Shown here one piece after another: positions 33,293 to 44,696 of a stretch of DNA of 64,000 nucleotides. Origin of the DNA: Gnetum montanum. Taxonomy: Eukaryota > Streptophyta > Gnetopsida > Gnetales > Gnetaceae. Both the position numbers and the translations under genes were made by a program. The DNA lies in NCBI GenBank assembly GCA_015680685.1, contig MNCI01004678.1, positions 1,128,884-1,192,883 on the forward strand, written 5' to 3'. Each line of letters starts with the position of its first letter. Positions within the stretch are counted from its first letter, which is position 1. The notes beneath the pieces were generated by a model. That model worked only from the letters and a program-made list of their open reading frames with translations. It did no database searches and was not told the origin of the DNA.

Positions 33293-35372
33293 AATAGGCA
33301 CTCATTATTTCGGATCTCTCCCTTTCCACTCAGTCATGGGGGAGATGGCCACCTATGCTAATCATATGGGGCCCTTAGTTCTTTTTCAATTTTTGTTTTA
33401 CTCATTTTCGTCTTACACATTTTTGTTTTACAAATTTCTTTAACTTTTCTAATTTTTATTTTACAAATTTCTTTAACTTTTCTCATTTTTTTTTTTACAA
33501 ATTTCTTTAACTTTTCTAGTTTTTGTTTTACAACATCGTTATACTTTTTCCATTTTGTGTGTGTGTGTGTGTGATCCGCCCTGTAAGTTTGTCACCCAAT
33601 AAGTGTTCGGAATGATAGTATGAACTATTTTCATATTGATTGCTAATGTTTGGTTTTTACCTTTAAGTCACAATGTTGATACTAAGGTATGTTCCTTTTG
33701 ATATGGTAGGCAATGAGACCTCTTCATCCATCCATCCACCAGTTTCTATGGTCTCTCTCGACTTGGAAATGTACAGTCCCCTTCTAATAAGAACTTAAAC
33801 GAATTGGTGACTAGGTATTTCTCAAACTAAGGAAGGACTCAAGAATTGAAAAGGGTGTGACTTCAAGGGAACTTGATGCTTTTGTGTTGGTCATTCTCTT
33901 GGGTGCTTGGATGTTTTCTTCTTGAGTTTTCTTGCCGTTCCAATGTTACCCAATTATCGAAAGCTAAGTCAATAAAAATAAAAATAAAAAGTCTTTGCAT
34001 GGTGTGGTTCTCATGCATAAAAACACAAAAAACAAAAAAAACAAGAAAAAAAAGAAGAGAAGAAAAAAAGAAGAAGAAGAAGAAACAAAGTGAGAATTCA
34101 AAGCACACCCCTTAGATGAATAAACTTGGGCTACAAGCACTGGTTATGGAACTAAAACTGTTCCCTCTAACCAAGGCCCTTCTCGCTTCCCATTCTCTCC
34201 TTTGTTTCATTAGAATGGTGGTGACTTTTGGGGAAGGCATTCTTGTTATCCAAGTGGATGGTTTAGCTGAATGCATTAATGCGAAGTTACTGGATGTGGT
34301 TGGTTTGAGGCTGGACTTGGAATGAGATGTGCTAAGTCACATTAATCATGAAACACACAAGGGGTTGTACACCACCTTGTTCTTGGGATTCCATTCCATT
34401 TTCTTCTCTCCATCCTTCTCTCCATTATCCACCTCATTGCCGATTGTATCAGTAGTGTACATATTTTGATTGATGCATTATTTTCTTTTTAGTAAATTCT
34501 TACGGTTAAGACTTTAACTTTTGTTCCAAATGACATTCCCAGAGCCTATGGACTCTTTGAATGTGGGTTTGTTAGGGCATTAAAGGCATGAGCCTGCTTT
34601 GGGGAGGATCCACTGACATTTCTATTTGGGGCATTAGTTAAATTCTTTCCCTTAACATTTTGCAATTAATTTTATTTTGTTCATTACCATCTTGACATCC
34701 ATTTCACTGATGTTTTCAGTTGTCCCTTTTTAATATATCTTTCTTACTCCTTTTCTTTCTCCATTCTAACGCTACTGGAGGTTCACGATTAGTCATGGGG
34801 GTATAGGGCCCAATTTTTTCGATTTTCTCCTAGCCCCAAAATTTTTGATTTTCTTCCTAACCCCTACACCTTTGGTAGTCATCATTAATATATCCCCAGA
34901 GCCGTATTAGCCATACCACAACCTAGATAATGAACTTACACCGAAGCAAAGTATCAATTACATAATGATTCATTTACCCTTGCTAATATAAGATTTTGTT
35001 GTGTGAGCAAATGGCGATCATACAAACAACGGATTGGATCTGGAGCAAACACTTGGAATGGAGCAGCGCTGAAGCAGCTATGCAAGGAGTAAGATCGATG
35101 GTGCACTTACGGATGGATAACAAAAGGTGTAATCTTGGCGTTGGCAGTAGCAACACTTCTTTCTCTCTCTCTTTCTCAGTTGCCAACAAAGGCCTGATGT
35201 CCTTGTAATAAGGTGTTCACCCTTGTTATCATGAACACCAGTTTTGTCAAGTCTTGTAATGATGATCCATTCACATGTCATCCCATTAGTTCCATTCCCC
35301 TTAATAATTCCATACCTTCTAGATATTATTGTAAGGAACTTGAGGATGAATTTTCATTAAGTCATGGGGGTA
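33293..35372 (+). other. Post-protease non-coding region of element A
   Basis: No gene is supported. The segment starts with sequence matching the region after integrase in C (gatctctccctttccac, cagtcatgggggagatgg). It then holds about three 45 bp T-rich repeats (ttttacaaatttctttaac, 33420-33545), a GT run (33557-33573), and blocks shared with E, B and C. Two more TCATGGGGGTA motifs follow at 34793 and 35362; the last abuts the LTR and is the likely polypurine tract. Confidence 0.8.
35361..35372 (+). other. Polypurine tract of element A
   Basis: The sequence gtcatgggggta lies directly before the 3' LTR. The same motif is at the corresponding place in B (minus strand, 45635-45646), C (gttgtgggggta) and E (ttcatgggggta). 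Confidence 0.75.
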
Positions 35373-36350
35373 TGATGAGACGTGATTCGCATGAGCCGCA
35401 ATATCGCATACGCGATATCACATCGTCCCCTATGATGTCGCGTACGCGATATCGCGGTCCACCGCCAAATCTACAAATAAGAGGCAACACTTCCCTTATT
35501 TTCCATCCTAGGCTAGAAGTAGGGAAACTCTGGTAGATTGATCACTCTAGAGATAGAATATTTTCCATGTGCCCGCAGTAGGAGTCCCCAAGTGAACAGA
35601 TCTTTATTCGAGTAACATTGTACCTGAACGCAAGTTGTGTACGACAATAAAGACGAACTTTGTGGATAAACCTTGCAGTGCATGGAATAGGATTTTATTA
35701 CTTATTATTTATTACCTATTATTTCCTACCTATTATTTATTACCCTACAGTAGCGCAGCATGAGTACGACTTGATTATGAGCATTTACAAATGTGTACGG
35801 CTAATCAAGGAATCAACTGCTCATCGCGATTAGATTCTCTCACCCTCAACTCCTAGAATGCAGAATGAGTACAACTTGATTACGAGCATCTAAGGATGTG
35901 TACGGCTAGTCAAGGAACATATGCTCATTACGCTTAGGCTAGTTAAGTGCCTCAGTACGACCACTTCGAGCATGTGCGTTACGCGTGGTGATCCCAGTAA
36001 TGATTAGCGTTTGGTAGCCGCGGTTGCATAGTTTAGGGTGTGTATGGTAAGTGGGAATGGATGTTGACGCTAGTTAATTTAGACTTAGTTCATTAGTTAG
36101 AGTTAGTTAGTTCCTCAACCCTTCACCTCGATAGCATAGGATAAAAACATTAAAAACTATAAAAATCATATACCTCGAACTTACTTAACCATACATCGTG
36201 ACAACTACAAGTAAGTTTGGGAAGACAACGAATGATTAACCCCAAGTGTTCCATGGGGCATGTAGGCATTTATTCTGTGGAGTTCGATTGGATCACACGT
36301 GCTACACTCGTTTCGTATGGTTGAGTGTAGGGGTACCTCACCACTCATCA
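35373..36350 (+). repeat. 3' LTR of element A
   Basis: This 978 bp copy has the same layout as the 5' LTR: GATATC-type cores at 35398-35457, TATA-like ctacaaataa (one change), AATAAA near 35647, and the pair of 105 bp blocks. It ends CCACTCATCA next to the ATTAT duplication. Confidence 0.92.
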
Positions 36351-36355
36351 ATTAT
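36351..36355. repeat. Target-site duplication of A, right copy (ATTAT)
   Basis: The five bases after the terminal CA of the 3' LTR equal 28981-28985, fixing both ends of A. Confidence 0.9.
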
Positions 36356-37265
36356 GGACAATGATGTAGAAAGAAAATCACCACTAAAACCCTCTCTATT
36401 AATGCATAAAAACTAAAATAGAACAAATACAAGAGTACTTTAACTCATGAATACATAATGTAAAGGATCTATGAAAGCGTTTAGCCTCACAAGCATACTA
36501 AAACCTCATAATACTCAATAATAAATGAAAAGAATAAGGTCTAGCATCTCTTACAGTCCTCACCTCACTTAATGGATGAGAATCACAATGTCAAAGAGCT
36601 CACACAATGCTCAATGAACTTACAATAATGTTCTAGAGCATTCCTCTTACTTTAGACAAACATTAGATTGGCCTAATAATCCTTAATTCTTCATTGCTTT
36701 CACCTTTTATAGGCCTTGCATTAAATCCTTGATGTTTTTGGAATTACAACACTTCTAAAAATGTTTAGATATCATACTATAAGTGATTGCAAGTCATAGC
36801 CCAAAATGACCATGAATTCCTATAGGTTGTAGCATCATGCAACTTCCTGGGTAAGTTAAACCCAAGATGAAGTTCTTCTCAATGCAAGAAACTATAAGTC
36901 ATAATGTCCTACAATTTGCTAGAAAAAATTCTTAAAAGTAAACATCTTATCAATGTGAATGGCCCCAAGTAGAAAACTCTACCAATAATTTTTGATAGAC
37001 TAAAACTTCCTACAAATCACAATATTGTCATAGTTCACTACTTGACCTATAATTTATTCAAAAAAATGACTTATTGCTCACTAATAACCATAACCTACTC
37101 ACAAACTAAGACTACGACCTATTGTAAATTATAGTTTAGCCACAATAGCTAGTCCAATCATAAAAACATAACATTTTAACCTATAATCAAGTTAAATTCA
37201 AGGGATAGATTCCTTATGATCTTTAAATAATAAAAATATAGGAAAATATTAGAGAAATGAGAGAT
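36356..37265. other. AT-rich flanking DNA between A and H
   Basis: I see no ORF, repeat family or RNA gene in this stretch. Confidence 0.55.
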
Positions 37266-37270
37266 GTTCC

Positions 37271-38468
37271 TATCGACGTTTTAGTATGTGAAAACTTTGG
37301 AATATGGAGAATGTGGAAAATATGCTTGTAAATATTTTGTAGAACTTGGAAAAAATAAGATCTTATCAAGAGCATGATGAGGTCAAGGCAAAAAGCATGT
37401 TAAGACCAAGATGAGAGCTAAAGCTTTTGGAATTGTTGTAGGACTTGGAAAAGACAAGAGGATGTCAAGAGCATGATGAGGTCAAGAAAAAGAGCATTTT
37501 AAGCCCAAGATGAGAGGTGAATTATCAATTTGAAGAGACAAAGTCTCAACCTAGATCGCAATAATTTGAAGAAGTCACAAGGATGCATGACATCTAGAAG
37601 TCAAAGGAAGATGTTTTGGTAGCTATTGAGATGTTCCAAAGGAATAGTAGATGTCCCTAATATTTTTCCAAACTTGAAGTGAGATGTCCCAAGAAATAGC
37701 AAACATCTCAAGGAAAGTTAAGATGTCCCAACCCAGACGTCCCATGTGAGACATCCCACCTACAAGAATTAGAAAGTTAGTGAGATGTCCCAAGCTCAAA
37801 TATGACATCCAAACTAGCCATATTCTAGCTATTGTATGAACACCAATGGTTATTTGACAAGGACAAAGGCTATAAAATAAATGATATCTTTAGGAAAAGA
37901 ATAAGCACTATTCCCATGAATATTCCCTTCATTATACACATCTTGTAAATTGATTTGTTCTTCAATTCTTTCTTTGTTGTGAGTTGAATATTGTAATTGT
38001 AGTGAGCTTCGAACTAAGGAACTTGTAATTTGAGTACATTCTCTCCTTGATCTTTTATTTCTTCCTTTGTAAGCTCTGAAGGGTTGATGTGCTTCTTGTG
38101 AGAAAGCATCCCTTGAGCTTGTTGGGACCTTACAAGGTTATGTATGTTTCTTGAGAGAAGACACCCCATGCGAAGCTAAATTTATTATAAAGGATGTGGG
38201 ATCCTTAAAACCACATTTTTGAGCTTGTTATGACCTTACAGTGGTGGATGTGTTTCTTGAGAGAAAACACCCTGTGAGGAGCTTAAGTTATGTAAAGTTG
38301 TGGTCTCCTTAAAACCACATTTTTAAAGGAACAAAGTTTGAAGATGTGCAAGGATTCTACTCTTTGAGTGTGGAAGTACCCAAGTTGGGGAACCACATAC
38401 ATCTAAGTGTAGTTTTGATTTTAATTTGTAGAACTTATTCAACCCTCTTTTTAAGTTCTTGATCTTCA
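37271..38468 (+). repeat. 5' LTR of element H
   Basis: It matches 41795-43043. The start is TATCGA where the other copy has TGTTGA. It contains many copies of gagatgtccca or gacatccca (37625-37810), a TATA-like ctataaaataaatg (37871), and two related blocks with 'cttgagagaa' and 'acaccccatg' near 38140-38280. It ends gatcttca. Confidence 0.82.
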
Positions 38469-38470
38469 AG

Positions 38471-38482
38471 TGGTATCAAAGC
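38471..38482 (+). other. Primer binding site of element H, initiator-Met type
   Basis: The sequence tggtatcaaagc lies two bases after the LTR, one mismatch from the common plant copia site tggtatcagagc. Confidence 0.8.
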
Positions 38483-38524
38483 CAAGTACTCTCAATTTTC
38501 AGCATAACATCTTAAGAGTGAATA

Positions 38525-39600
38525 ATGGAAGGAACATCATACATCAAGCCACTAGTATCTGATGGGATTGACTTTGTGTATTGGAAGGCTCACATGTAAG
38601 GATTCTTTGAATTCATGAAGTTTGAAGTTTAGGAATCCATCTTAGAGGGATACACACCACCCATCACTAGAACCACAAGCACTACAAAGCTAAGAAGCAA
38701 GTGGACTCAAGATGAAAAAGATAACTTTATGTTTGATTCCAAAGCAAAAACATTAGCTTTATTATGCTTTAATTAAATATGAGTCTAAGAGAGTAGTTGG
38801 ATGTAAAACTATAAAAGATATTTGGGAAATTCTAGAAGCTACCTATGAAGGTACATCTGTTGTTAAGTAATCTAAGCTTCTAGTTTTACAAAGTGCATAT
38901 GATAAACTAAAAATGAAAGAAGGAAATAAGATCAAAGACTATTTTTCTATAGCTAATGAATTAGTTGTAGCTATTAGAGGAATGGGAAAATATTTACTAA
39001 AAAGTGATGTGATTATTAAAATGATTAGAACATTACAGCCTAAATTCATGTCCAAAGTAACAGTCATGGAAGAGATTAGGAATTTCTCAGTCTTAAAGTT
39101 TAAAGAGCTTCAAAGTGTACTCATCGCTTACGAGATGAATCTCATAAGTGAATGTGCAATTAAAGAAAAATCCATTGTCCCCAAAAGCTCATCAAAGGAG
39201 AAGGAGCCATCTAAGAATGAAGCAAATAGTGAAGATGAATTAGCTCTCTTATCAAGAAGAGTTCGATGACTACTAACACAAAAAGGAAAGAGCTTCAATT
39301 AAATTGGCATCAAAGGTAAAGAAAGAGGTAAAAATTTCAAAAATTATAATCTTGATGCATCATCTATAGAATGTTGGATTTGTAGTGGTAGAGGCCATGT
39401 AGCCTTCAAATGTCCAAGTATTGGTAGGTTACAAAAGAAGAACCCATTTGAAGTGGAAAAGAAAGGGAAAAATTTATACTCAAGCTAGGATGAGGAATAG
39501 AGTGAGGAGGAAGTAGATGATACTACTAAAAATTCACATCTTATATACATGGCCCTTACACATGAAAAGTCTACAGAAGGCATTGAAAAGCCTAAAGGGA
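38525..39600 (+). pseudogene. Copia-type gag of element H
   Basis: An ATG at 38525 opens MEGTSYIKPLVSDGIDFVYW, like the start of copia gag (UBN2-type) proteins in which a Phe/Tyr-x-Trp motif is conserved. Then come IKDIWEILEATYEGT, a 118-codon open stretch with KIKDYFSIANELV and VTVMEEIRNFSVLKF, and a perfect CX2CX4HX4C knuckle, CWICSGRGHVAFKC, at 39372-39413. Acidic, lysine-rich sequence follows. Several stops (in the first 250 bp, and near 38870, 39268 and 39301) inactivate it. The product would bind and package element RNA. Confidence 0.82.
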
Positions 39601-41780
39601 ATATTGAGAATAGGCATAATATGATGCATGAGGAAATTATTTTAATTTATACTTTATGTAGAAATATGAGAAGAAACATACATAAGACAAAAGATTGAAT
39701 ATTTGAATTTTATACTATATACTCCTCTTTAAAAGTGAGACTCTTAGACATTAAGACTAAGGTTCATTTGCTAACCTAATTTAATGAGAAGATGTGTAGA
39801 GATCCACTAGATTCAAGGCCTAGTGAAGATCTAAAGAAGCCACAAGCTCTACATAACAAAGGAGATATAGCAGAAGTGTCTCAAGATGTCACTTGTACGG
39901 TATCATCCAAAATATGGACAAACCTAGGTTTGAATATCCAATCCAAATTAAAGATACTACATATTTTTGCTATGAAATGTATGGGCATGTACAAACTTAT
40001 TATCAACTACCATTGGAACATAGTAACATTGCTACATGGTCTTATTAAGAAAAGTCTAGAAAGTATGATTTACAAGGCAGAAAAGCTTGAAGAAACAAAG
40101 AACAAGAGGAAGAGATGATCATAGATGATATAGGAGATTCAAAATGCATAAATAGCAAAAATTATTAGTCCTCTCATTTTAGAGAACATGAGCATGAAGA
40201 AGCAACAGCCTTAAATGAATTAGGAGATTTAAACAAAAACATTAATGACAAAAAGGATAAGGAATAATTGCATGCTAGGGAGGTACTCTATGATGGAGAA
40301 CCTCATCCTAAACATGAATAATCATTTTAATGTTTAGAAGCAAGGTAAGTACTGGTAAGCATGATTGTAATGTCTATTCCTTAACTTGCTGCATTTAGTT
40401 TTGATTAGTTTATTTCTAGAAATAACTAGTGGTATGAAAATCTATTGTACGGTTGTAATTGATTGGAAATCTTGGTAAATCCCAGGAAAGCATCACTTGA
40501 TCTTACAAGGTGTTGAGTTTCTATTAAAAAAAAATGATCATCAAAGCTCAAGAGGATATAGAGTTGATTTATCTCAATAAAGAATCAAGAACCAGAAACA
40601 CAAGGTCCAAATGGTTCAAAAGGAAAAATGATGAACAATGGTTGAATAAAGTGGGTGAACAAAAAAAAAATTGCATTCTTTCTTTATAATTTATATATCT
40701 ATGTTGAAAATATTTGAATTTTGGAATCTATCTATTGAAGGGTGCTACTGATGGGAGACTTCAGTTTCCAAAAAGTCTTTACACTTGATCTTAGAATTAC
40801 TATGAAATTGATTATTGATGCAAAAGTTGTTGTTGTCTCCATTATTTCTTTTCTTGGGAAAATTAGGAATGCATATCTACAAGAAGCAAGATGATCCTAA
40901 AGATTCAAGGCAAGAATACCATTCTCTCTAAAATAGATGCATTATTTCTAGAAAAACTGGAAAGAAATCTAACACATGTGTAGAGGAAGCCTGCTCCTCA
41001 TCAACATTTATTATCTTTTGGGCCACTAGTGTAGGGGGAATATTTTGAGAGTCTCATTAAAAAGATACTCAAGAAACAAGACTTCCCAATCTAGCACTCA
41101 TAGAAAATTAGCAAGAAGATGTCTATTCATTTTTAATTTTGATAAAAGTATCTAAATTAATTTTAGACAAACTATATTTGAATATCTTACTTTGAAATGT
41201 ATTTATCAGTTTTGATACTTAAAATTGACATGGCCATATGCAATTGCTTTATGGACATATATTGAGGACATTGTTAGTTGCATTGACCATTTTGTGAAGA
41301 TTGGATCTAAGATCTTAAAAGTTGTGTGTGTTATTTTACTCTCCTTTCAATGGAATTGATTTGCATTATCTTTTTACTAATGTCCAAAAAGGGGAACAAC
41401 ATGTTGATGAAGACTACTCATGAGATATTAAGACTATTTGTTGTGATGTGGTTTTTATTCATGTAGATATAGTTTTCATACTTATTTGATTGATCTAGAT
41501 TTAAGATTTTTGGCATATTTAGTAGATAGTATTTTTTTCTAATAATGACATGATGGTTCTAAATGGAAAGGCTTTGATTATATCTCTTTATGCTTAATGA
41601 ATTATATACTTTTAACTTGCTTTGTGAATAGATATGGATAGCTCTTAATTAGCCCTATGAGATCAATGCTATTTATCTCCTTTTTTGTCCTTAGCTATAG
41701 ATATGTTTATGCTCTTATTTGCTTATCATATGATGTTATGTTATTATACTAATCCATTTTCTCAAGTTTTGGACATCACC
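39601..41780 (+). other. Internal region of H without recognised pol
   Basis: Only short open stretches occur. One near 39950-40060 reads CYEMYGHVQTYYQL, faintly like a second knuckle remnant. No protease, integrase or RT signature was found in any plus frame. Towards the end the sequence is AT-rich non-coding. Confidence 0.55.
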
Positions 41781-41793
41781 AAAAAGGGGAAGA
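41781..41793 (+). other. Polypurine tract of element H
   Basis: The purine-only sequence aaaaaggggaaga precedes the TGTTGA start of the 3' LTR by one base, the expected position for plus-strand priming. Confidence 0.75.
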
Positions 41794-41794
41794 T

Positions 41795-43043
41795 TGTTGA
41801 TCTTTTGGTATGTCAAAACCTTGGAAAATGGAGAATGTCGAAATATGATTGTGGAATTTTTGCAAGATTTGAGAAAGACAAAAGCTTGTTAAGAGTATGA
41901 TGAGGTCAAGGTAAATAGCATATTAAGACCAAGATGAGAGCTAAAGCTTGTCGAATTGTTGTAGGACTTGGAAAAGCAAGAGCATGTTAAAAGCATGATG
42001 AGGTTAAGGCAAATAGCATGCTAAGACCAAGATAAGAGCTGAATTGTCAATATGAAGTGACGAAGTCTCAACTTAGATAGTAAGAGTTTGAAGAAGTCAC
42101 AAGGATGCACAATGTCTAGAAGTCAAAAGAAGATGTTCTGGTAGCTATTGAGACATCCTAGAGGAATAGTAGATGTCCATAATTAGAAGTCCAAACTTCA
42201 AGTGAGATGTTCCATAAAAACAGTAGAGGTCCCAAGGAAAGTTGAGACATCCCAATATAGATGTCCCATGTAAGATGTCCTAATAAAAGTAAGATGTCCC
42301 ACTTGCAAGCATCAGAAAGTCAATGAGACATCCCACCTACAAGCATTAGAAAGTTAGTGCAACATCCCAAGCTCAAATGAGATGTTCCAACTAGCTATAT
42401 TCTAGCCATTGTATGAATACCAATGATCATTTGACAAGGATAAAGGCTATAAAAGAAATGATATCTTTATGAAAAGGACAATCACTATTCATACAAATAT
42501 TCCCTTCATTGTACGCATCTTGTGAATTGATTTGTTTTTGAATTCTTTATCTTTTGTAAGTTAAATATTGTAACTATAGAGAGCCTCAAAGAAAGGAATT
42601 TGTAATTTGAGTACATTCTCTCCTTGATCTTTTATTTATCCCTTTGTAAGTCATGTGGGATTGATATACTTCTTACAAGAAGGCATCTCTTGAGCTTGTT
42701 GGGATCTTGCAAGGTTAGGTGTGTTTCTTAAGAGAAAACACCCATGTAGAGCTCAAGTTATTATCAAGGTTGTGGGATCCTTGAAACCACATTTTGAGCT
42801 TGTTGGGACCTTACAGGGTTGGGTGTGTTTCTTGAAAGAAAACACCTCGTGTGGAGCTCAAGTTATTTTAAAGTTGTGATGTCCTTGAAACCACATTTTT
42901 GAAAGAACAAAGTCTGGAAATATGCAAGGATTCTACCCTCTAAGTGTGGAAGTACCCAAGCTTGAGAACCATGTACATTTGAGTGCAATTTTGGTTTTAA
43001 TTAGTGTAACTTATTCAACCCCCCTTCTAAGCTTTTGATTTCA
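41795..43043 (+). repeat. 3' LTR of element H
   Basis: It begins TGTTGATC and ends gatttca. It is about 50 bp longer than the 5' copy, mainly because the segment 'acctacaagcattagaaagt' next to a gacatccca motif is doubled (42300-42370). The gatgtccca-type motif array lies at 42150-42400. Confidence 0.82.
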
Positions 43044-43048
43044 ATTCC

Positions 43049-44691
43049 TACATCAAATACAAATTGGAAATAACCATTTATACTATCTTCACTAACTAGA
43101 GGCATGAAATGTATAGAGTATAACTCTTATTAGAACTTATGATTGGTAGTTGGTAAACCTTTAATTTAATTCTTGTTATTACCAAGAGAATTAATGTAAG
43201 TTATTAATATGATAATATTTATCTTCCTCAAATTTTTTTCTTATTTATATTTTCATTTGTAGAATAAGTGGGAGAACCTTAGCTTAACACCTCTTTTAAA
43301 CCCGAGAAATCAAAGCAATGGAGCATGAAAAATTACCCTTAATGCAAACTTATTCAAGAATGAACAAAAGCTAAGGAAGGTAGTTTGTCATATTTTTATT
43401 TTCAAATGGTATCATTCCATAGTAAAAATCTATATTATTATAACAAGACTCTTAATAAAAGGATACATTATAATAATGGACATGTCTATTGAGGGAATCT
43501 TTGGGAGTTTGACATGATGTAACAATCCATATTTTTGAATATTTAGGTTAGTATCTTTATCTTTGTGCTTTGTTATTTATGATGCTTGGATGTTTTCTTA
43601 TGCTTTGGTATGCTTTTTAGTTAGTATTTTTTTCAAATTTATATTTTGTTTTTATGTATATTTTAATTTTATGCATTATTTTATTATGTATTTTAGATGG
43701 TATACACTAACCTGGTGGATAAGTTTGGCAAATTTTCATGGAGGCTATGACATGGACATGTGATAACTTAACTAATTTTGGTGTGAGCATATTATTTTAT
43801 TTAGTAATTAAATTAATGTAGCATGTGTGTTTCCTATTCTCATAGTTTTGGGTATGCTTTTTGGCTTTGTGGAAGGTTATGTTCATTACATGGAATTTTT
43901 GTGATGGATCTATTTTTTTATGTTTTTAATTTTAGAAATTTGCTTAGTTTTTCTACAATAGATTTTTCAGGCTATTTTCCAATTAAAAAAGCCCATCTCT
44001 AGTTAATTAAGCACCTTGGCATCTATTTTTTTAAATGAAAAGGCACTGTGGAATTGAAGGATTAAGACAATGTATTGAGCTTTACTAGTTTGTGTGTATG
44101 GTATAGCAAGAGTTTGTCATTGAGTTTATATTTTGCTTGTGAATTTGTGCTTCAATCTTCTAGGTGAGTTATCTTGACACTTTTTAAAAAATTTAAGTTA
44201 ATTCACAATTTTGTGCATTTTTAGTGTGGGATGTGTTTTGATTAATTTCTTTAGATATGTGCAGATTATTTTGAGGGTTTGGATCTTACTTTACTCACTT
44301 AGTACCAACTAAATTTTTATATATGATTTTTCTTATTATTATTTAGCTATAATTTTATGTTTTTAATTGATTCTAGAATAAGAGGGTTTTATAAGAATTA
44401 TCTTATCAATTATTTTGGGGCATGTGTATTGCTTGATAGATCTATGTCATGATGATGATTTATTCATTTTAGTGTAGAATCAATTAGGTTTTGTTCTTTT
44501 TGTTAGATTTTGAATCTTTCATGTCTTATGAGTTTTCAATGAACTTCTTAAGGTTTGGACCCTTTGTGATTTCAATATCTTAGTGGTCATTTTTCTCTCA
44601 ATTTGTAGATTCATTTGTGTTTGATAGGTCATCTTCTATATGTTCTTGGTATCCTTTATTAATTGTTGATTGTCTAATAGTCTTGTCATGC
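43049..44691. other. AT-rich flanking DNA between H and B
   Basis: I see no gene. The sequence is T-rich with only short ORFs and no recognised family. Confidence 0.55.
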
Positions 44692-44696
44692 TTCTT
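44692..44696. repeat. Target-site duplication of B, left copy (TTCTT)
   Basis: These five bases are repeated exactly at 52024-52028. Confidence 0.88.

Larger units (their letters stand above)
28986..36350 (+). mobile_element. Element A: complete gag-protease-only LTR element (TR-GAG type)
   Basis: The element is 7365 bp, with LTRs of 977 and 978 bp, TG...CA ends, a primer site, a polypurine tract and a perfect 5 bp target duplication, ATTAT, on each side. Internally it has gag and protease only. After the protease the sequence passes straight into the post-integrase region known from C and E; no RT, RNase H or integrase is present. It therefore fits the TR-GAG class of non-autonomous LTR elements. 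Protein and LTR sequence put it in the Athila-like group with B, C, D and E. It faces element B in opposite orientation. Confidence 0.92.
37271..43043 (+). mobile_element. Element H: copia-type element with gag only
   Basis: Two direct repeats of about 1.2 kb flank 3.3 kb of internal sequence with an initiator-Met primer site, a copia-type gag with a standard zinc knuckle, and a polypurine tract. I see no RT or integrase motif between the gag and the 3' LTR. Flanking pentamers are gttcc (37266-37270) and attcc (43044-43048), a target duplication with one change. It is a second, independent gag-only element type in the same window. Large internal deletion of an autonomous copia is the likeliest origin. 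Confidence 0.8.

Noticed and set aside
34983-35281. Overlapping ORFs on both strands in the 3' region of A
   Set aside because: The counterparts in B (45684-46047) are open in different ways and no conserved protein results, so the region is taken as non-coding.
37625-37810. The gatgtccca motif array considered as a CRISPR-like array
   Set aside because: Repeats are about 10 bp, variable and without unique spacers of constant length; it lies inside an LTR.
43563-43763. Hydrophobic 66-codon ORF
   Set aside because: It is a by-product of T-rich DNA (Phe, Leu, Tyr); there is no conserved motif or gene context.
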